Shown here piece by piece: positions 17,883 to 27,397 of a stretch of 64,000 nucleotides of DNA. The DNA lies in the NCBI GenBank assembly GCA_963750195.1, contig CAVVPS010000010.1, forward strand, positions 434,001-498,000, read 5' to 3'. The notes beneath the pieces were generated by a model. It saw only the letters and a program-made list of their open reading frames with translations, did no database searches and had not been told where the DNA came from. Each line of letters opens with the position of its first letter. Position 1 is the stretch's first letter. The position numbers and the translations under genes were made by a program. The DNA is from AP-15 sp963750195. GTDB lineage: Bacteria; Pseudomonadota; Alphaproteobacteria; ATCC43930; CGMCC-115725.

Positions 17883-17949
17883 CGTTTCCTCCAGAAATCC
17901 CGCTGCATCATCGCCGAGACCACACGCGATTGCCAGGCTGGTCCGTGCG

Positions 17950-18489
17950 TCAGCGACGGGGCTGCCGCTTAGAGGCGGCGATCGCCGGCTGACGAAACAA
18001 CGTGTCGGCGGCCCGTTTCTGGACGTCCGACAGGCTCGCGTAAAGGCTGTCGAAGGCGGTCGCGAGGTGCTCGGTGTTGTCGGCATAAGCGCGCGCGATC
18101 TGCGCGTAGGAATGCATGTTGTCGACCGCGTTCATCTCTGACACGTCGCCGGCGCGCCGGGCAAAGAGCGCATCCGTGCTTGCCGCGTTGTCGCGCATCG
18201 TCTGGGCGAAGGCGGACCACAGCGGCATCTGCGCCTCGGTAATGCCGAGCTGCGATTGCAGCGTGTGGATCCGCTGGTCGACAGCGGCTTTGGTCGCGGC
18301 GGACATTTCCGGTGGCGCCGATGGCGCAGCGGCTGGAGCGACGGCCCCGGCTGGAGGCGGAGCCGTCGGAGGCGTGGCCGCCGGGGCGGGCGGGATCGCG
18401 GCCGCCGTCGACCCCGCCTGGGCAAAGCCAATGGCCGGTGCCAGTAAAATCGCCAAGACGACGCCGTACGATACTGATGGCGAGAACAT
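17950..18489 (-). CDS. Spy/CpxP-like periplasmic LTXXQ protein
   Basis: 179 residues with a signal peptide (about 1-25), then an Ala/Pro linker of ~50 residues. A helical domain follows with IHTLQSQLGITEAQMPLWSA and SDVQKRAADTLF, the pattern of the LTXXQ/Spy family. Spy and CpxP are periplasmic chaperone or stress sensors. ATG 18489 (MFSPSV) was chosen with GAGAGG upstream. It lies 17 bases after the Gly/Trp/His-repeat gene on the same strand, so the two are probably one operon. Confidence 0.72.
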   Translation of the reverse strand: MFSPSVSYGVVLAILLAPAIGFAQAGSTAAAIPPAPAATPPTAPPPAGAVAPAAAPSAPPEMSAATKAAVDQRIHTLQSQLGITEAQMPLWSAFAQTMRDNAASTDALFARRAGDVSEMNAVDNMHSYAQIARAYADNTEHLATAFDSLYASLSDVQKRAADTLFRQPAIAASKRQPRR

Positions 18490-18506
18490 ATCGACCTCTC
18501 GATTGG

Positions 18507-19580
18507 TTAGCGGCCGCGACCGTGCCAGCCGCCAAAACCGCGGCCCTGCCGCGCCTCGCGCCAACCACCAAAGCTAGCACCGCGCCAAGCTGGGTATGCG
18601 CCGCCATGCCAGCCGCCGGCCCCGTTCCAGCCGCCGCCACGCCAAGCTGCTCGCCCGCGCCAGCCTCCCTCCTGATGCCAACCACCGCCGCGCCAGCCAA
18701 CTCCGTGCCAGCCGCCGCCGTGCCAGCCGACTTCGTGCCAGCCGCCACCGATGAAGCCAGGCTCCCGCCGGAAGGGTTCGATCGCTGCGAATGCCAGGAC
18801 CGGAGGGGCAATCACGATAGCGAGGGCTGGCAGCGCAAAGATTACCGGTGGTGGTACGACTGCCGCGATGACGATAGGCGGCGGCAGGACCACGATCGGA
18901 GGCGGCTCCGCCGCACCTATCAGCGCTCCAGTCGATGGCGGTGGCGGGACCGCGGGCGCTGGAGCGGCAGCCACCACCGGTGGTGCGGCCGATACGATCC
19001 GCGCCGGAGCTATTGCCGGCAGTCCAAGGACGATCGGCGGTGGCGCCGCGTAAATCAGCGGCGGTGCGATGATCAGCGGCGGGGCAATAATTACGCCAAA
19101 CGACGCACCGACCAGCAGACTGGGCCACGGCCAAAAGCCGGCGCCCCAACCCCAACCGCCCCAGCCCCAAGCGTGAAACCAATCCGCCCTGCTCCCGGCA
19201 ACGAAGCCCGATCGATCCCATCCACCGTGCCAGACTCCAGCCGAAGCGACGGACCCGTGCCAGCTGCTGCCGTGCCAGCCTCCGGCCCGGCGCCAGCCAC
19301 CGGCTCCGTGCCAGCCACCGGCTCCATGCCAGCCACCGGCTCCATGCCAGCCACCGGCTCCGTGCCAGCCACCGGCTCCATGCCAGCCGCCCGCTCCGTG
19401 CCAGCCGCCCGCCCCATGCCAGCCACCGGCCCCGTGCCAGCCACCAGCGCCGTGGCCGGCCCCGCCCCCTTCGCCGGGCTTTGCCTCGGCCAGGTGGGCC
19501 GACCCGATCGCCAGAGCCGCCGCCGCGGCGATCAGCAGCTTGGTGATTCCGCGGCTCATCGACTGTTGTGTTCGCGGCAT
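18507..19580 (-). CDS. Secreted Gly/Trp/His-repeat protein
   Basis: 357 residues with a signal peptide (cleavage near AEA-K at about 34). Then come about nine near-identical GAGGWH units, a Trp-rich segment, a long Pro/Val/Ala hydrophobic middle, and a second Gly-Gly-Gly-Trp-His region at the C-terminus. His in every repeat suggests metal binding or a sticky surface layer; this is inference. It pairs with the Spy-like protein downstream. The repeats are also exact at DNA level (18-bp unit), so copy number may vary between strains. Confidence 0.68.
   Translation of the reverse strand: MPRTQQSMSRGITKLLIAAAAALAIGSAHLAEAKPGEGGGAGHGAGGWHGAGGWHGAGGWHGAGGWHGAGGWHGAGGWHGAGGWHGAGGWHGAGGWRRAGGWHGSSWHGSVASAGVWHGGWDRSGFVAGSRADWFHAWGWGGWGWGAGFWPWPSLLVGASFGVIIAPPLIIAPPLIYAAPPPIVLGLPAIAPARIVSAAPPVVAAAPAPAVPPPPSTGALIGAAEPPPIVVLPPPIVIAAVVPPPVIFALPALAIVIAPPVLAFAAIEPFRREPGFIGGGWHEVGWHGGGWHGVGWRGGGWHQEGGWRGRAAWRGGGWNGAGGWHGGAYPAWRGASFGGWREARQGRGFGGWHGRGR
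19293..19454. repeat. Nine tandem 18-bp units inside the GAGGWH gene
   Basis: The unit CCAGCCACCGGCTCCGTG and close variants run nine times without spacers. Each encodes one hexapeptide of the gene on the minus strand. Variation is mainly at third codon positions, plus two units with CCGCCC instead of CACCGG-type cores. This is a coding minisatellite prone to slippage. Confidence 0.85.
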
Positions 19581-19796
19581 CTCGTCCCTTGCCTGCTACT
19601 TTAAGTCCTCGTCTGCTATATTGGGCGAGTTCCGGCAGGGCGTCTGAATCGATAAAACGTCAAAGTATCGTTAATGTTCCGAGGCGCCCCTGAAACATTA
19701 TTACGGAAACGCGCCGACCTGCCGAAATCGTTCTGTCTGCGATGCCCGCCGGGCCTTGTGCTATGATCAACTCTTATCCGGACCCAGGGAGCGACG

Positions 19797-20198
19797 ATGA
19801 CCGCCACCACACCCTTCCTAAAAAATGTAGACAAACTGGGGCCGCTGGCCTCGCGCTATGTCGAGGTCGAGGGCCTGCCGTGGAAGCCCACACCGTGCCC
19901 CGGCATCGACATGAAGGTGCTGATGGAGGAGCCCGAAACCGGCCTCTTAACCGCGCTGTTCCGCTGGCTGCCAGGCGCCGAACTGGCGCTCCATGAGCAT
20001 GTCGAGATCGAGCAGACCTTTGTGCTCGAGGGCAGCCTTGTGGATGAGGAGGGCGAGGTGCGCGCCGGTGACTATGTCTGGCGACCCAAAGGCAACCGGC
20101 ATATGGCGCGTTCGCCCAATGGCGCGCTGGTGCTGTCGTTCTTCTTGAAGCCGAATATCTTCCTCGCCGGCGACGCGGCAGGGCAAGATCTGCGCTGA
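19797..20198 (+). CDS. Cupin domain protein (ChrR-like anti-sigma cupin fold)
   Basis: 133 residues with a single cupin barrel. The metal-ligand set is visible as HEHVEIEQTFVLEG and a later His in GNRHMARSP. ChrR-like stand-alone cupins bind zinc or iron and may act on small acids. It is convergent with the MFS symporter gene, 9 bases apart. Substrate and role are unknown. Confidence 0.78.
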   Translation: MTATTPFLKNVDKLGPLASRYVEVEGLPWKPTPCPGIDMKVLMEEPETGLLTALFRWLPGAELALHEHVEIEQTFVLEGSLVDEEGEVRAGDYVWRPKGNRHMARSPNGALVLSFFLKPNIFLAGDAAGQDLR

Positions 20199-20207
20199 CG
20201 CCGTCGG

Positions 20208-21536
20208 CTAATTGGCGCTTTGCTGGACGCTGGCGACCTCTCGGCTGATCGAATATTCGCGCGGGTAGCGGCGGCGCTGCACAAAGACGAGCGCAATAAT
20301 GCTGAGCGCCGCGGTGAACATGATCCAAAAGCTCGGCGACAGCCTGTTGCCGGTTATCGCGATCAGCGAGGTCGCAGCAAACGGCGTAAATCCGCCAAAC
20401 ATCGTTACCGCGACGGCGAAGCTCAATGACACGCCGATCCCGCGGACGGATGTCGGATACAGCTCGGCCAGCTGGGACGGCAATACCCCGCTGTAACCGG
20501 CCTTGACGAGGCTGAGCCAACCGGCGGCAAAGATAGCGGTCGCCAGCGACGGAAAAGCCACCATCAGAAAGAACACCGGATAGGTCGAGAGCATAAACAG
20601 CCAGGCGGTACCCTGCAGCAGCCCGCCGCGCCCGAACTTGTCGGAGAGGTGCCCGGCAAAGGGCGAAAAAATGCCGAGAATGACAGCGCCGACCAATGTC
20701 GCGGTAAATCCGGTTGCCTGCGGCAAGTGTAGTTCTTTGACTGCATAGGTCGGAATGTAGAGGATGATATAGGCCGAACTGTTCGAGATCGCCGAGGCGC
20801 CCATCGCCAGTATGAACTCGACCGGGTTGTGCCGCAGCATGTCGCGCACCGGCGTGCGGGTCGGCTTGATCTCGACATATTCGGGTGTCTCGTCGAGCCG
20901 GCGGCGAATGTAGAGACCGGCGGGGCCGACCAGGAGGCCGAACAGGAATGGGATGCGCCAGCCCCACCCGTTGAGCTGTGCCGGCGACAACGTGCTTGCC
21001 AGGATGAGCCCGAAACCCGACGCGAGAAAGTTCGTAATCCCGGTGCTGGCCCATTGCCAGCTCGCGACAAAGCCTTTGCGCGATTTAGTCTGTTCGGAGA
21101 GAAAGGTAACCGCACTACCAAACTCGCCGCCGACCGAAAACCCCTGCAGCAGGCGCGCGACCAGCATCAGGATCGGCGCCGCGAGCCCGATCGTCGCATA
21201 GCCCGGCGTCAACGCCGTCATCGTTGTACCGACGACCATCAACAGGATCGATAGGGTAAGCCCGGCTTTGCGGCCGGCGCGATCGGTATAAGAGCCGATC
21301 AGGATCGCGCCAAAGGGGCGCACCAGAAACGATACGCTGAACGTGCCAAAACTCAGCAGCAGCGATGCGGTTTCGTTGCCGGTCGGGAAGAACACCTTCG
21401 CGATCGTCACCGCGAAATAGCCGTAAAGCAGAAAATCGAACCATTCGAGCGCATTGCCGAGCGAGGCGGCGACGATGACCCGGGTCAGGGACGCTTTGGC
21501 GCGGACGAGGGTGGGGGCGGGGCTGTCGGTTGTCAT
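20208..21536 (-). CDS. MFS metabolite:H+ symporter (MHS family)
   Basis: 442 residues with 12 predicted helices. MHS-family signatures are present: LGNALEWFDFLLYG in helix 1, the loop GSYTDRAGRKAGL, and the mid segment LLQGFSVGGEFGSAVTFLSE. Members take up carboxylates, betaines or shikimate-type acids with protons. ATG 21536 has GGAGACGTC upstream, and the 20-residue extension upstream is less likely. It is divergent from the CoA-transferase pair, so an organic-acid substrate is plausible. Confidence 0.85.
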   Translation of the reverse strand: MTTDSPAPTLVRAKASLTRVIVAASLGNALEWFDFLLYGYFAVTIAKVFFPTGNETASLLLSFGTFSVSFLVRPFGAILIGSYTDRAGRKAGLTLSILLMVVGTTMTALTPGYATIGLAAPILMLVARLLQGFSVGGEFGSAVTFLSEQTKSRKGFVASWQWASTGITNFLASGFGLILASTLSPAQLNGWGWRIPFLFGLLVGPAGLYIRRRLDETPEYVEIKPTRTPVRDMLRHNPVEFILAMGASAISNSSAYIILYIPTYAVKELHLPQATGFTATLVGAVILGIFSPFAGHLSDKFGRGGLLQGTAWLFMLSTYPVFFLMVAFPSLATAIFAAGWLSLVKAGYSGVLPSQLAELYPTSVRGIGVSLSFAVAVTMFGGFTPFAATSLIAITGNRLSPSFWIMFTAALSIIALVFVQRRRYPREYSISREVASVQQSAN

Positions 21537-21760
21537 GACGTCTCCAAATGCGCTTAAGCTGATTTCTCCATCATCCCTTCTGGCGAGGACGTTCACAGCC
21601 AGTCTCGCGGTTTTCCCTGCGTTAAGCCAGACTGAATTGATTGGCCTGGGTCTGACCAGCCGCCTTGGTGATACGGCATCCGACGCTATCCGGTTTGCCG
21701 GTGTTGCCGACCCGTTGCGCCTGCCGCATGATGGCCGCGGAAAAAACCGAGGCTGGGGGA

Positions 21761-22515
<755 letters not shown>

Positions 22516-22519
<4 letters not shown>

Positions 22520-23193
22520 GCGAACGGGCGAAGGGACTGAGCCGCCAGCAGATGTGCGATCGGCTGGCGATGGAATTCGGCGACGGCTGGATCGTCAATC
22601 TCGGCATCGGCATCCCGACCTTGTGCTCGAATTTCGATTTCGGCGACAAGGAGATAATCTTTCATTCCGAGAACGGCGTGATCGGCTACGGCCCGCTGGC
22701 GCCGGCCGGGGAGGAGGATCTGCACTTGGTCAATGCGGGCGGTCAGCACGTGACGCTGCAGCCGGGAGCGGCGATCGTCCATCACGCCAATTCATTCGCG
22801 ATGATCCGCGCCGGGCGGATCGATGTGACCGTGCTCGGCGCCTATGAGGTCGCCGAAAACGGCGATTTCGCCAATTGGAAGATGGCCGGACAGCAGGGCG
22901 GCGGCATCGGCGGGGCGATGGATCTCGCGGCTTGCGCCAAGCATGTGTTCGTCGCGATGGAGCACCAGACACGTAACGGCAGTCCGCGGCTCGTCGAACG
23001 CTGCGCGATCCCGGCGACCGCGCGCGGCGTCGTCAACCTCGTCGTCACCAATTTCGGATTGTTCGAAGTGACCAAGCAGGGAATGGCGCTAAAGGAGATC
23101 GCCCCCGGTGTCACCGTCGACGAGGTCAAAGCCGCCACTGGCTGTAACCTGATCATCCCGCCTGAGGTGCCGCGAGTGCGGACAGTGCGTTAG
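22516..23193 (+). CDS. 3-oxoacid CoA-transferase subunit B
   Basis: 225 residues. The catalytic glutamate motif SENGVIGYG is at about residues 51-59, and the GIGIPTL and GGGIGGAMDL loops are intact. ATG 22516 overlaps the subunit A stop (ATGA). The two subunits form the usual hetero-oligomer of bacterial SCOT or 3-oxoadipate CoA-transferases. Confidence 0.9.
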
Positions 23194-23340
23194 CGGCGCG
23201 GTGGATTGGGGATTACCCTAACGAGCCGAGATCAACCGTGCTTGGGCCAAAACAGCAGCAAATTATGGATTTTTTTACACAGCCGCATTTTCAACCCAAA
23301 TCTGCAGTCACCTCAAGCGTCTGAAAAGCTTAAGCAGGGC

Positions 23341-23631
23341 GTGCGAAACACCATTATGCGGCTGGAACAGCGCGACGCCGCGGGAATGATCCAATATTAC
23401 TGGTCGGCAATTATTGGTACGGAGCGCAGCATCGGTTTTGCGGCCTTGATGCGTCAGGAAGGATTCGATCGGTTCGAGGAAGCACTGGAGGAATTTTGGG
23501 GTCGCTTCAACGACGCATTTCTGCGCCGGCGCCAAAGCGTTTCTTCATTCAGGGGATATCACGTCATGCTGCCGATCGTATCTCGTATGGTTGGACGAGC
23601 ACATCGGTGGGGATGTGCAGCAAAGCGCTGA
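23341..23631 (+). CDS. Possible small helical protein
   Basis: An uncertain 96-residue frame from GTG 23341. The middle looks like real protein, amphipathic and helical (NTIMRLEQRDAAGMIQYYW, then GFDRFEEALEEFWGRFNDAF). The last 20 residues overlap the 3' end of higA on the other strand and look non-coding. There is no good ribosome site and no recognised family. The local sequence is AT-richer than its surroundings, suggesting acquired DNA near the toxin-antitoxin pair. Confidence 0.3.
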   Translation: MRNTIMRLEQRDAAGMIQYYWSAIIGTERSIGFAALMRQEGFDRFEEALEEFWGRFNDAFLRRRQSVSSFRGYHVMLPIVSRMVGRAHRWGCAAKR

Positions 23632-23938
23632 GCGCGCGCACCATCGGCAGGGTCAGCGGCCGTCTGCGGTTGAGGATCTCGGAGACGCGACCGCGGCTGC
23701 CGATCGCCGGTTCGAGGTCGCGGCGCGTCAGTCCCTTTTGTTCCATCATGAACATAACTGCGGCGATCGGGTCCGGCGCGAGGATCGGGTACTGCCGTGC
23801 TTCATACGCTTCTATCAGGGTTGCTAGCACCTCGACGCGGTCGCCGTCAGGCGTGCCGGGTTCGGCGGCCCACAGGCGCTCAGCCTCCTCTAAGGCAAAG
23901 CGGTAATCGGCATCTGTCCTGATTGGGTGGATATCCAT
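23564..23938 (-). CDS. higA: HigA-type antitoxin
   Basis: 124 residues. The N-terminal acidic region (YRFALEEAERLWAAEPGTPDGDRVEVLATLIEAY) and the C-terminal XRE-like helix-turn-helix (LTRRDLEPAIGSRGRVSEILNRRRPLTL) are the COG5499 HigA pattern. It binds and neutralises HigB and represses the shared promoter. It follows higB by 11 bases, the toxin-first order typical of higBA. Confidence 0.88.
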   Translation of the reverse strand: MDIHPIRTDADYRFALEEAERLWAAEPGTPDGDRVEVLATLIEAYEARQYPILAPDPIAAVMFMMEQKGLTRRDLEPAIGSRGRVSEILNRRRPLTLPMVRALSALLHIPTDVLVQPYEIRSAA

Positions 23939-23949
23939 TGCGTATGATC

Positions 23950-24249
23950 CTAGACAATCGCGGCATCGACTTTGTCATACTCCGCGTGGGTCCCGATAAA
24001 GCGGACGAAAACGCGCCTGCCGCGATAGTGCACCGCAACGATGAGCCGGTACTTGTTGCCGCCGATATTGAAAACGACACGATCGTTGGCAAGGATGTCA
24101 GCACTGCGGAACATCGCTTTGACGTCCGTTGGCCGCGACCAATCCGCTGCTCGGACCACGCTCACCCAGGTCCTCAACGGCTGTTCTGCATCGGATCGGC
24201 CGGGACGGTTCCAAAACTCTCGCAACGTACTCGCGGCGATGATCCGCAA
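23950..24249 (-). CDS. higB: HigB-type mRNA interferase toxin
   Basis: 99 residues with the HigB start pattern MRIIAASTLREFW and the RelE-like core YRLIVAVHYRGRRVFVRFIGTHAEYDKVD. HigB cleaves mRNA on the ribosome. The start is TTG at 24247-24249, chosen because it gives the family N-terminus. Its operator should lie in the 160-base gap up to the divergent uronate dehydrogenase gene. Confidence 0.87.
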   Translation of the reverse strand: MRIIAASTLREFWNRPGRSDAEQPLRTWVSVVRAADWSRPTDVKAMFRSADILANDRVVFNIGGNKYRLIVAVHYRGRRVFVRFIGTHAEYDKVDAAIV

Positions 24250-24409
24250 CGGCCCAGCCCGCCCCCGCGTCAGCCTCGGACCGTTCTCAGATCGGGAGCA
24301 ATCGGTGGCTTGTCAACGGTCGCGCACACCTGCACGAATAGGGGTGTGGTGTAGCGCCGAGTTTGGCGCGAAGTCGTGCCAGGCGCTGTAGCGCCGGGAG
24401 GGAGGGACC

Positions 24410-25216
24410 ATGCATCGGGTATTGATCACCGGGGCCGGCGGCGGGATTGGCCGGTCGCTGCGCGAGACGTTGCGCGGAGTTTATCCGGTGTTGCGGCTAT
24501 CCGATCGGGTGGCGCTGGCGCCGGCGCGCGACGGCGAAGAGGTCGATCAGACCGAGATCTCCGACATGGCGGCGGTCGAGCGCATGGTCGAGGGGGTCGA
24601 CGGCATCATCCATCTCGGCGGCAATTCCGGCGAGAACACCTGGGATGTGATCCTCCAATCGAACATCGTCGGTGTGTACAATGTATACGAGGCGGCGCGG
24701 CGCGCAGGCGTACAGCGCATCGTCATGGCGACCAGCAACCACGCGGTCGGCTTTTACCCGCGCGCGCAAACAATCGACCATCGGGTCGTGCCGCGGCCGG
24801 ACAGCCGCTACGGGCTCAGCAAGGCCTTTTCGGAGGCGATCGCCAGCCTCTATTCCGATAAGCACGGGATCGGGTTTCTGTGTGTGCGGATCGGCAATTT
24901 CGGGACGCGCCCGATCGACAAGCGGCGGCTGTCGATCTGGATCAGCCCGCGCGATCTGACCCAGCTCGTGCGCATCGGGCTCGAACACCCGGAGGTCCGC
25001 TACGAGATCGTCTACGGCGTCTCGAACAACCGGCGCTCGTGGTACGACAATTCAAACGCCTATCGCCTCGGCTACAAGCCGCAGGACGATTCCGAGCCTT
25101 ATGCCCAAGCGGTGCTGGCGGCCGAGGCCGGCCAGCCGGCCGACCCGATCGCCGAGCACTACCAGGGCGGCACCTTTCCCGCAGCCGAATACACGGCGAA
25201 GACGCGGCGCGATTAG
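24410..25216 (+). CDS. udh: NAD-dependent uronate dehydrogenase
   Basis: 268 residues, short-chain extended fold. TGAGGGIG sits near the N-terminus, DGIIHLGGNSGENTWDVILQSN carries the family signature, and the catalytic YGLSK is at about residue 131. Segments such as YNVYEAARRAGVQRIVMATSNHAVGFYP and the C-terminal FQGGTF-like YQGGTFP match Agrobacterium Udh as recalled. It oxidises galacturonate or glucuronate to the aldarolactone. The start is ATG 24410 with GGAGGGA. Confidence 0.78.
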   Translation: MHRVLITGAGGGIGRSLRETLRGVYPVLRLSDRVALAPARDGEEVDQTEISDMAAVERMVEGVDGIIHLGGNSGENTWDVILQSNIVGVYNVYEAARRAGVQRIVMATSNHAVGFYPRAQTIDHRVVPRPDSRYGLSKAFSEAIASLYSDKHGIGFLCVRIGNFGTRPIDKRRLSIWISPRDLTQLVRIGLEHPEVRYEIVYGVSNNRRSWYDNSNAYRLGYKPQDDSEPYAQAVLAAEAGQPADPIAEHYQGGTFPAAEYTAKTRRD

Positions 25217-25223
25217 CGGGGCG

Positions 25224-25565
25224 CTACAGCACCGAGAGCACCGCCTCGGGTGGGCGGCCGAGGGCGGCTTTGGCGCCCGAGACCACGATCGGCCGTTCGA
25301 TGATGATCGGGTTCTTGACCATCGCCGCGATCAGCGCGTCTTCGGACAATGCCTTCGGGTCGATGCCGGCCGCCGCAGCCTCCTTTTTTCGCACGAGCTT
25401 GGCTGCGGGCATTTTCAGCTGGCTGAGGATCTTCTTCAGCTCAGGCGCCGAAGGCGGCGTCTTCAAATACTCGATGATGACCGGCTCGACCCCCTTTTCG
25501 CGCAGCAACGCCAGCGTCTTGCGTGAGGTGTTGCAGCGCGGGTTGTGATACATCGTCACTGCCAT
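25224..25565 (-). CDS. arsC: Glutaredoxin-dependent arsenate reductase (ArsC family)
   Basis: 113 residues. The catalytic Cys11 is in HNPRCNTSRKTL, and the arsenate-binding Arg region NPIIIERPIVV is present, as in E. coli ArsC. It reduces arsenate to arsenite. No arsR, arsB or acr3 is nearby, so it may be a lone copy or a related ArsC/Spx-like oxidoreductase. ATG 25565 is preferred to the upstream extension. Confidence 0.85.
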   Translation of the reverse strand: MAVTMYHNPRCNTSRKTLALLREKGVEPVIIEYLKTPPSAPELKKILSQLKMPAAKLVRKKEAAAAGIDPKALSEDALIAAMVKNPIIIERPIVVSGAKAALGRPPEAVLSVL

Positions 25566-25720
25566 TTCGGTCCTCCATCGCTTTAGGTGTCGAAGCACCT
25601 TGACAGGATAGCGCGCTGATGGTCGGGCTGCAGGGCTTTAAATTCGGACTCGGCGGGACGAAGTAGACGCGCGGACGTTACCTCGGGATCAACGGGGGCG
25701 CACCCCAAAGGAGGACGCAG

Positions 25721-25933
25721 ATGCCTGACCATGTGTACCGGATCATTGAAGTTGCCGGCTCCTCGGAGAAGAGCATCGAGGACGCCATCCAGAACGCCGT
25801 CGGCCGGGCATCGCGCACCTTGCGCCAAGTCGGCTGGTTCGAGGTATTGCAAACTCGCGGCCACGTCGAGGACGGAAAGGTCGCGCATTATCAGGTGATC
25901 TTGAAGGTCGGGTTTACGCTCGAAGACGAGTGA
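25721..25933 (+). CDS. Dodecin (flavin-binding storage protein)
   Basis: 70 residues, the full dodecin length. The conserved pattern VYRIIEVAGSSEKSIEDAIQ, then RTLRQVGWFEV and HYQVILKVGFTLED is present. Dodecins assemble into hollow 12-mers that bind flavins. It is preceded by a GGAGGACGCAG site. Confidence 0.92.
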   Translation: MPDHVYRIIEVAGSSEKSIEDAIQNAVGRASRTLRQVGWFEVLQTRGHVEDGKVAHYQVILKVGFTLEDE

Positions 25934-25946
25934 TCCGCGGCAGCGT

Positions 25947-27320
25947 TCAACGGGCTCGGGCCGCCAGCGCCATTGCAACACCGGTCAACGCCGAACACAG
26001 GCCGGCGAGGCGAAAAGTCGTGCGAAAAGCATCGAGAAAAGCGTCGGCTGAGCTGCGCCCGCCGGCAAGCGCCGAGGTCTCGATGCCGTGGAAGACGAGC
26101 GTGAGCAGCGTTGCCCCCGAAACGATGCCGAGTGTGCGGGTCAGCATCGCCACGCTGCCGGCGACCCCGCGATGCTGCCGCGGGATCGTCGCAATCACCA
26201 CGTCCATATAAGCGACCTGGAACAGGCCCACGCCGAACCCTTGGAGCGCCAGACCCGCCAGGATCACGGACAATAGCGGGGTGGCGTTCCAGTTGCCGAT
26301 CAGAAATAGCCCGGCGCCGCCCAATACGGCGCCGAGCAGGGCAACGCGCTCGGCTGGAAGACGCTCGATCATCCGACCAGCCAGCGGTGATGCGGCGATG
26401 CTGCCCGCAAAAGAAACCGCCAGCACGGCCCCGGCCAGCGGCAACGACAGCCCCGTATAGCGGACAAGGTAATAGGGCGCGAACAGCAGCACGGAAAAGC
26501 TGACCAGGTAAATCAGCACGCTGGCGAGATTGACCATTACGAAGCCGCGGCTGCGAAAAAACTCCAGATTGATGACCGGCGTAGAAAAGCGGGCCTCCCG
26601 GCGCAGAAATGCGAAAAGACTGGCAAGGGCGAGCGCCAAGAGCGGAACCGCTAGGTAGTCGCCCTCGCCAATCCGCTGCAAGGCGTTGATCAGCAGCAGC
26701 AGCGTGCTGATCGCGAGCGCCAGCAAACCGGCCCCGATCAGGTCGAGCGGCTCGCGCGTACTGGCGCGCGATGGCGGCGGCAATCCTCTGACAAACAGCA
26801 GCGCGGCTAGAGCAATCGGTGCGCGAAACCAGAAAACCGCGGGCCAGCCCCAGATGCCGACCAGCGCTCCGCCGAGCAGCGGACCTGCCGCAGAACTCAG
26901 CGCGAAGATCATCGTGAACGCGGCGACCGCGCGGCTTCGCCGCTGCTCGGGAAACATGCCGGTCACCAGGGCGGGTGCTACGCTGATCACCAAGCCGGCG
27001 CCGATCCCTTGCAGAAAGCGAAAGAACAGCAGCCACCCATAGGCCGGCGCGGCAGCGCAGAGCAGGAATGCCGCGACGCTCCAAGCAAGGCCGGCGCGAA
27101 ACACCCGGGCGTGGCCAAAAATGTCGCCGACCCGCCCGAAGGCCAGCATCAAACTCGCGTAGGTCAGGACGTAGCAGATCACGACCCACTGGATCATCCG
27201 GATCGGTAAGCCAAAACTCTGAGTGATGTCGGGAAAGCCGATATTGACGGCGGTATCGAGTGGAACGATCGAGGCGCCCAGCCCCACCAGCATTAAACGC
27301 AGCCATTGGCGAGCGGTCAT
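25947..27320 (-). CDS. MFS transporter, DHA2-like multidrug/efflux type
   Basis: 457 residues with 12-14 hydrophobic helices. MFS motif A is present (FGRVGDIFGHARVFR), as is the DHA2 motif C-like stretch SSAAGPLLGGALVGIWGWPAVFW. It is probably a proton-driven exporter. The start is ATG 27320, three codons inside a possible TTG start. It is convergent with dodecin, with 13 bases between stops. Confidence 0.83.
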   Translation of the reverse strand: MTARQWLRLMLVGLGASIVPLDTAVNIGFPDITQSFGLPIRMIQWVVICYVLTYASLMLAFGRVGDIFGHARVFRAGLAWSVAAFLLCAAAPAYGWLLFFRFLQGIGAGLVISVAPALVTGMFPEQRRSRAVAAFTMIFALSSAAGPLLGGALVGIWGWPAVFWFRAPIALAALLFVRGLPPPSRASTREPLDLIGAGLLALAISTLLLLINALQRIGEGDYLAVPLLALALASLFAFLRREARFSTPVINLEFFRSRGFVMVNLASVLIYLVSFSVLLFAPYYLVRYTGLSLPLAGAVLAVSFAGSIAASPLAGRMIERLPAERVALLGAVLGGAGLFLIGNWNATPLLSVILAGLALQGFGVGLFQVAYMDVVIATIPRQHRGVAGSVAMLTRTLGIVSGATLLTLVFHGIETSALAGGRSSADAFLDAFRTTFRLAGLCSALTGVAMALAARAR

Positions 27321-27397
27321 TTGCGGCAAGGCCGGGTACCGGCGCCGTGACTGGCGGAGGGCGACTGGACGAAGGCGATCGGGTGGCGGCTACCGCC

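Noticed and set aside
19293..19454. CRISPR-like tandem repeats
   Set aside because: Units are 18 bp, have no spacers and encode a regular hexapeptide in the minus-strand gene; no cas genes are present.
18312..19604. Long plus-strand frame opposite the Gly/Trp/His-repeat gene
   Set aside because: It is low-complexity antisense of the repeat array; the minus-strand gene has a signal peptide, a start and an operon partner.
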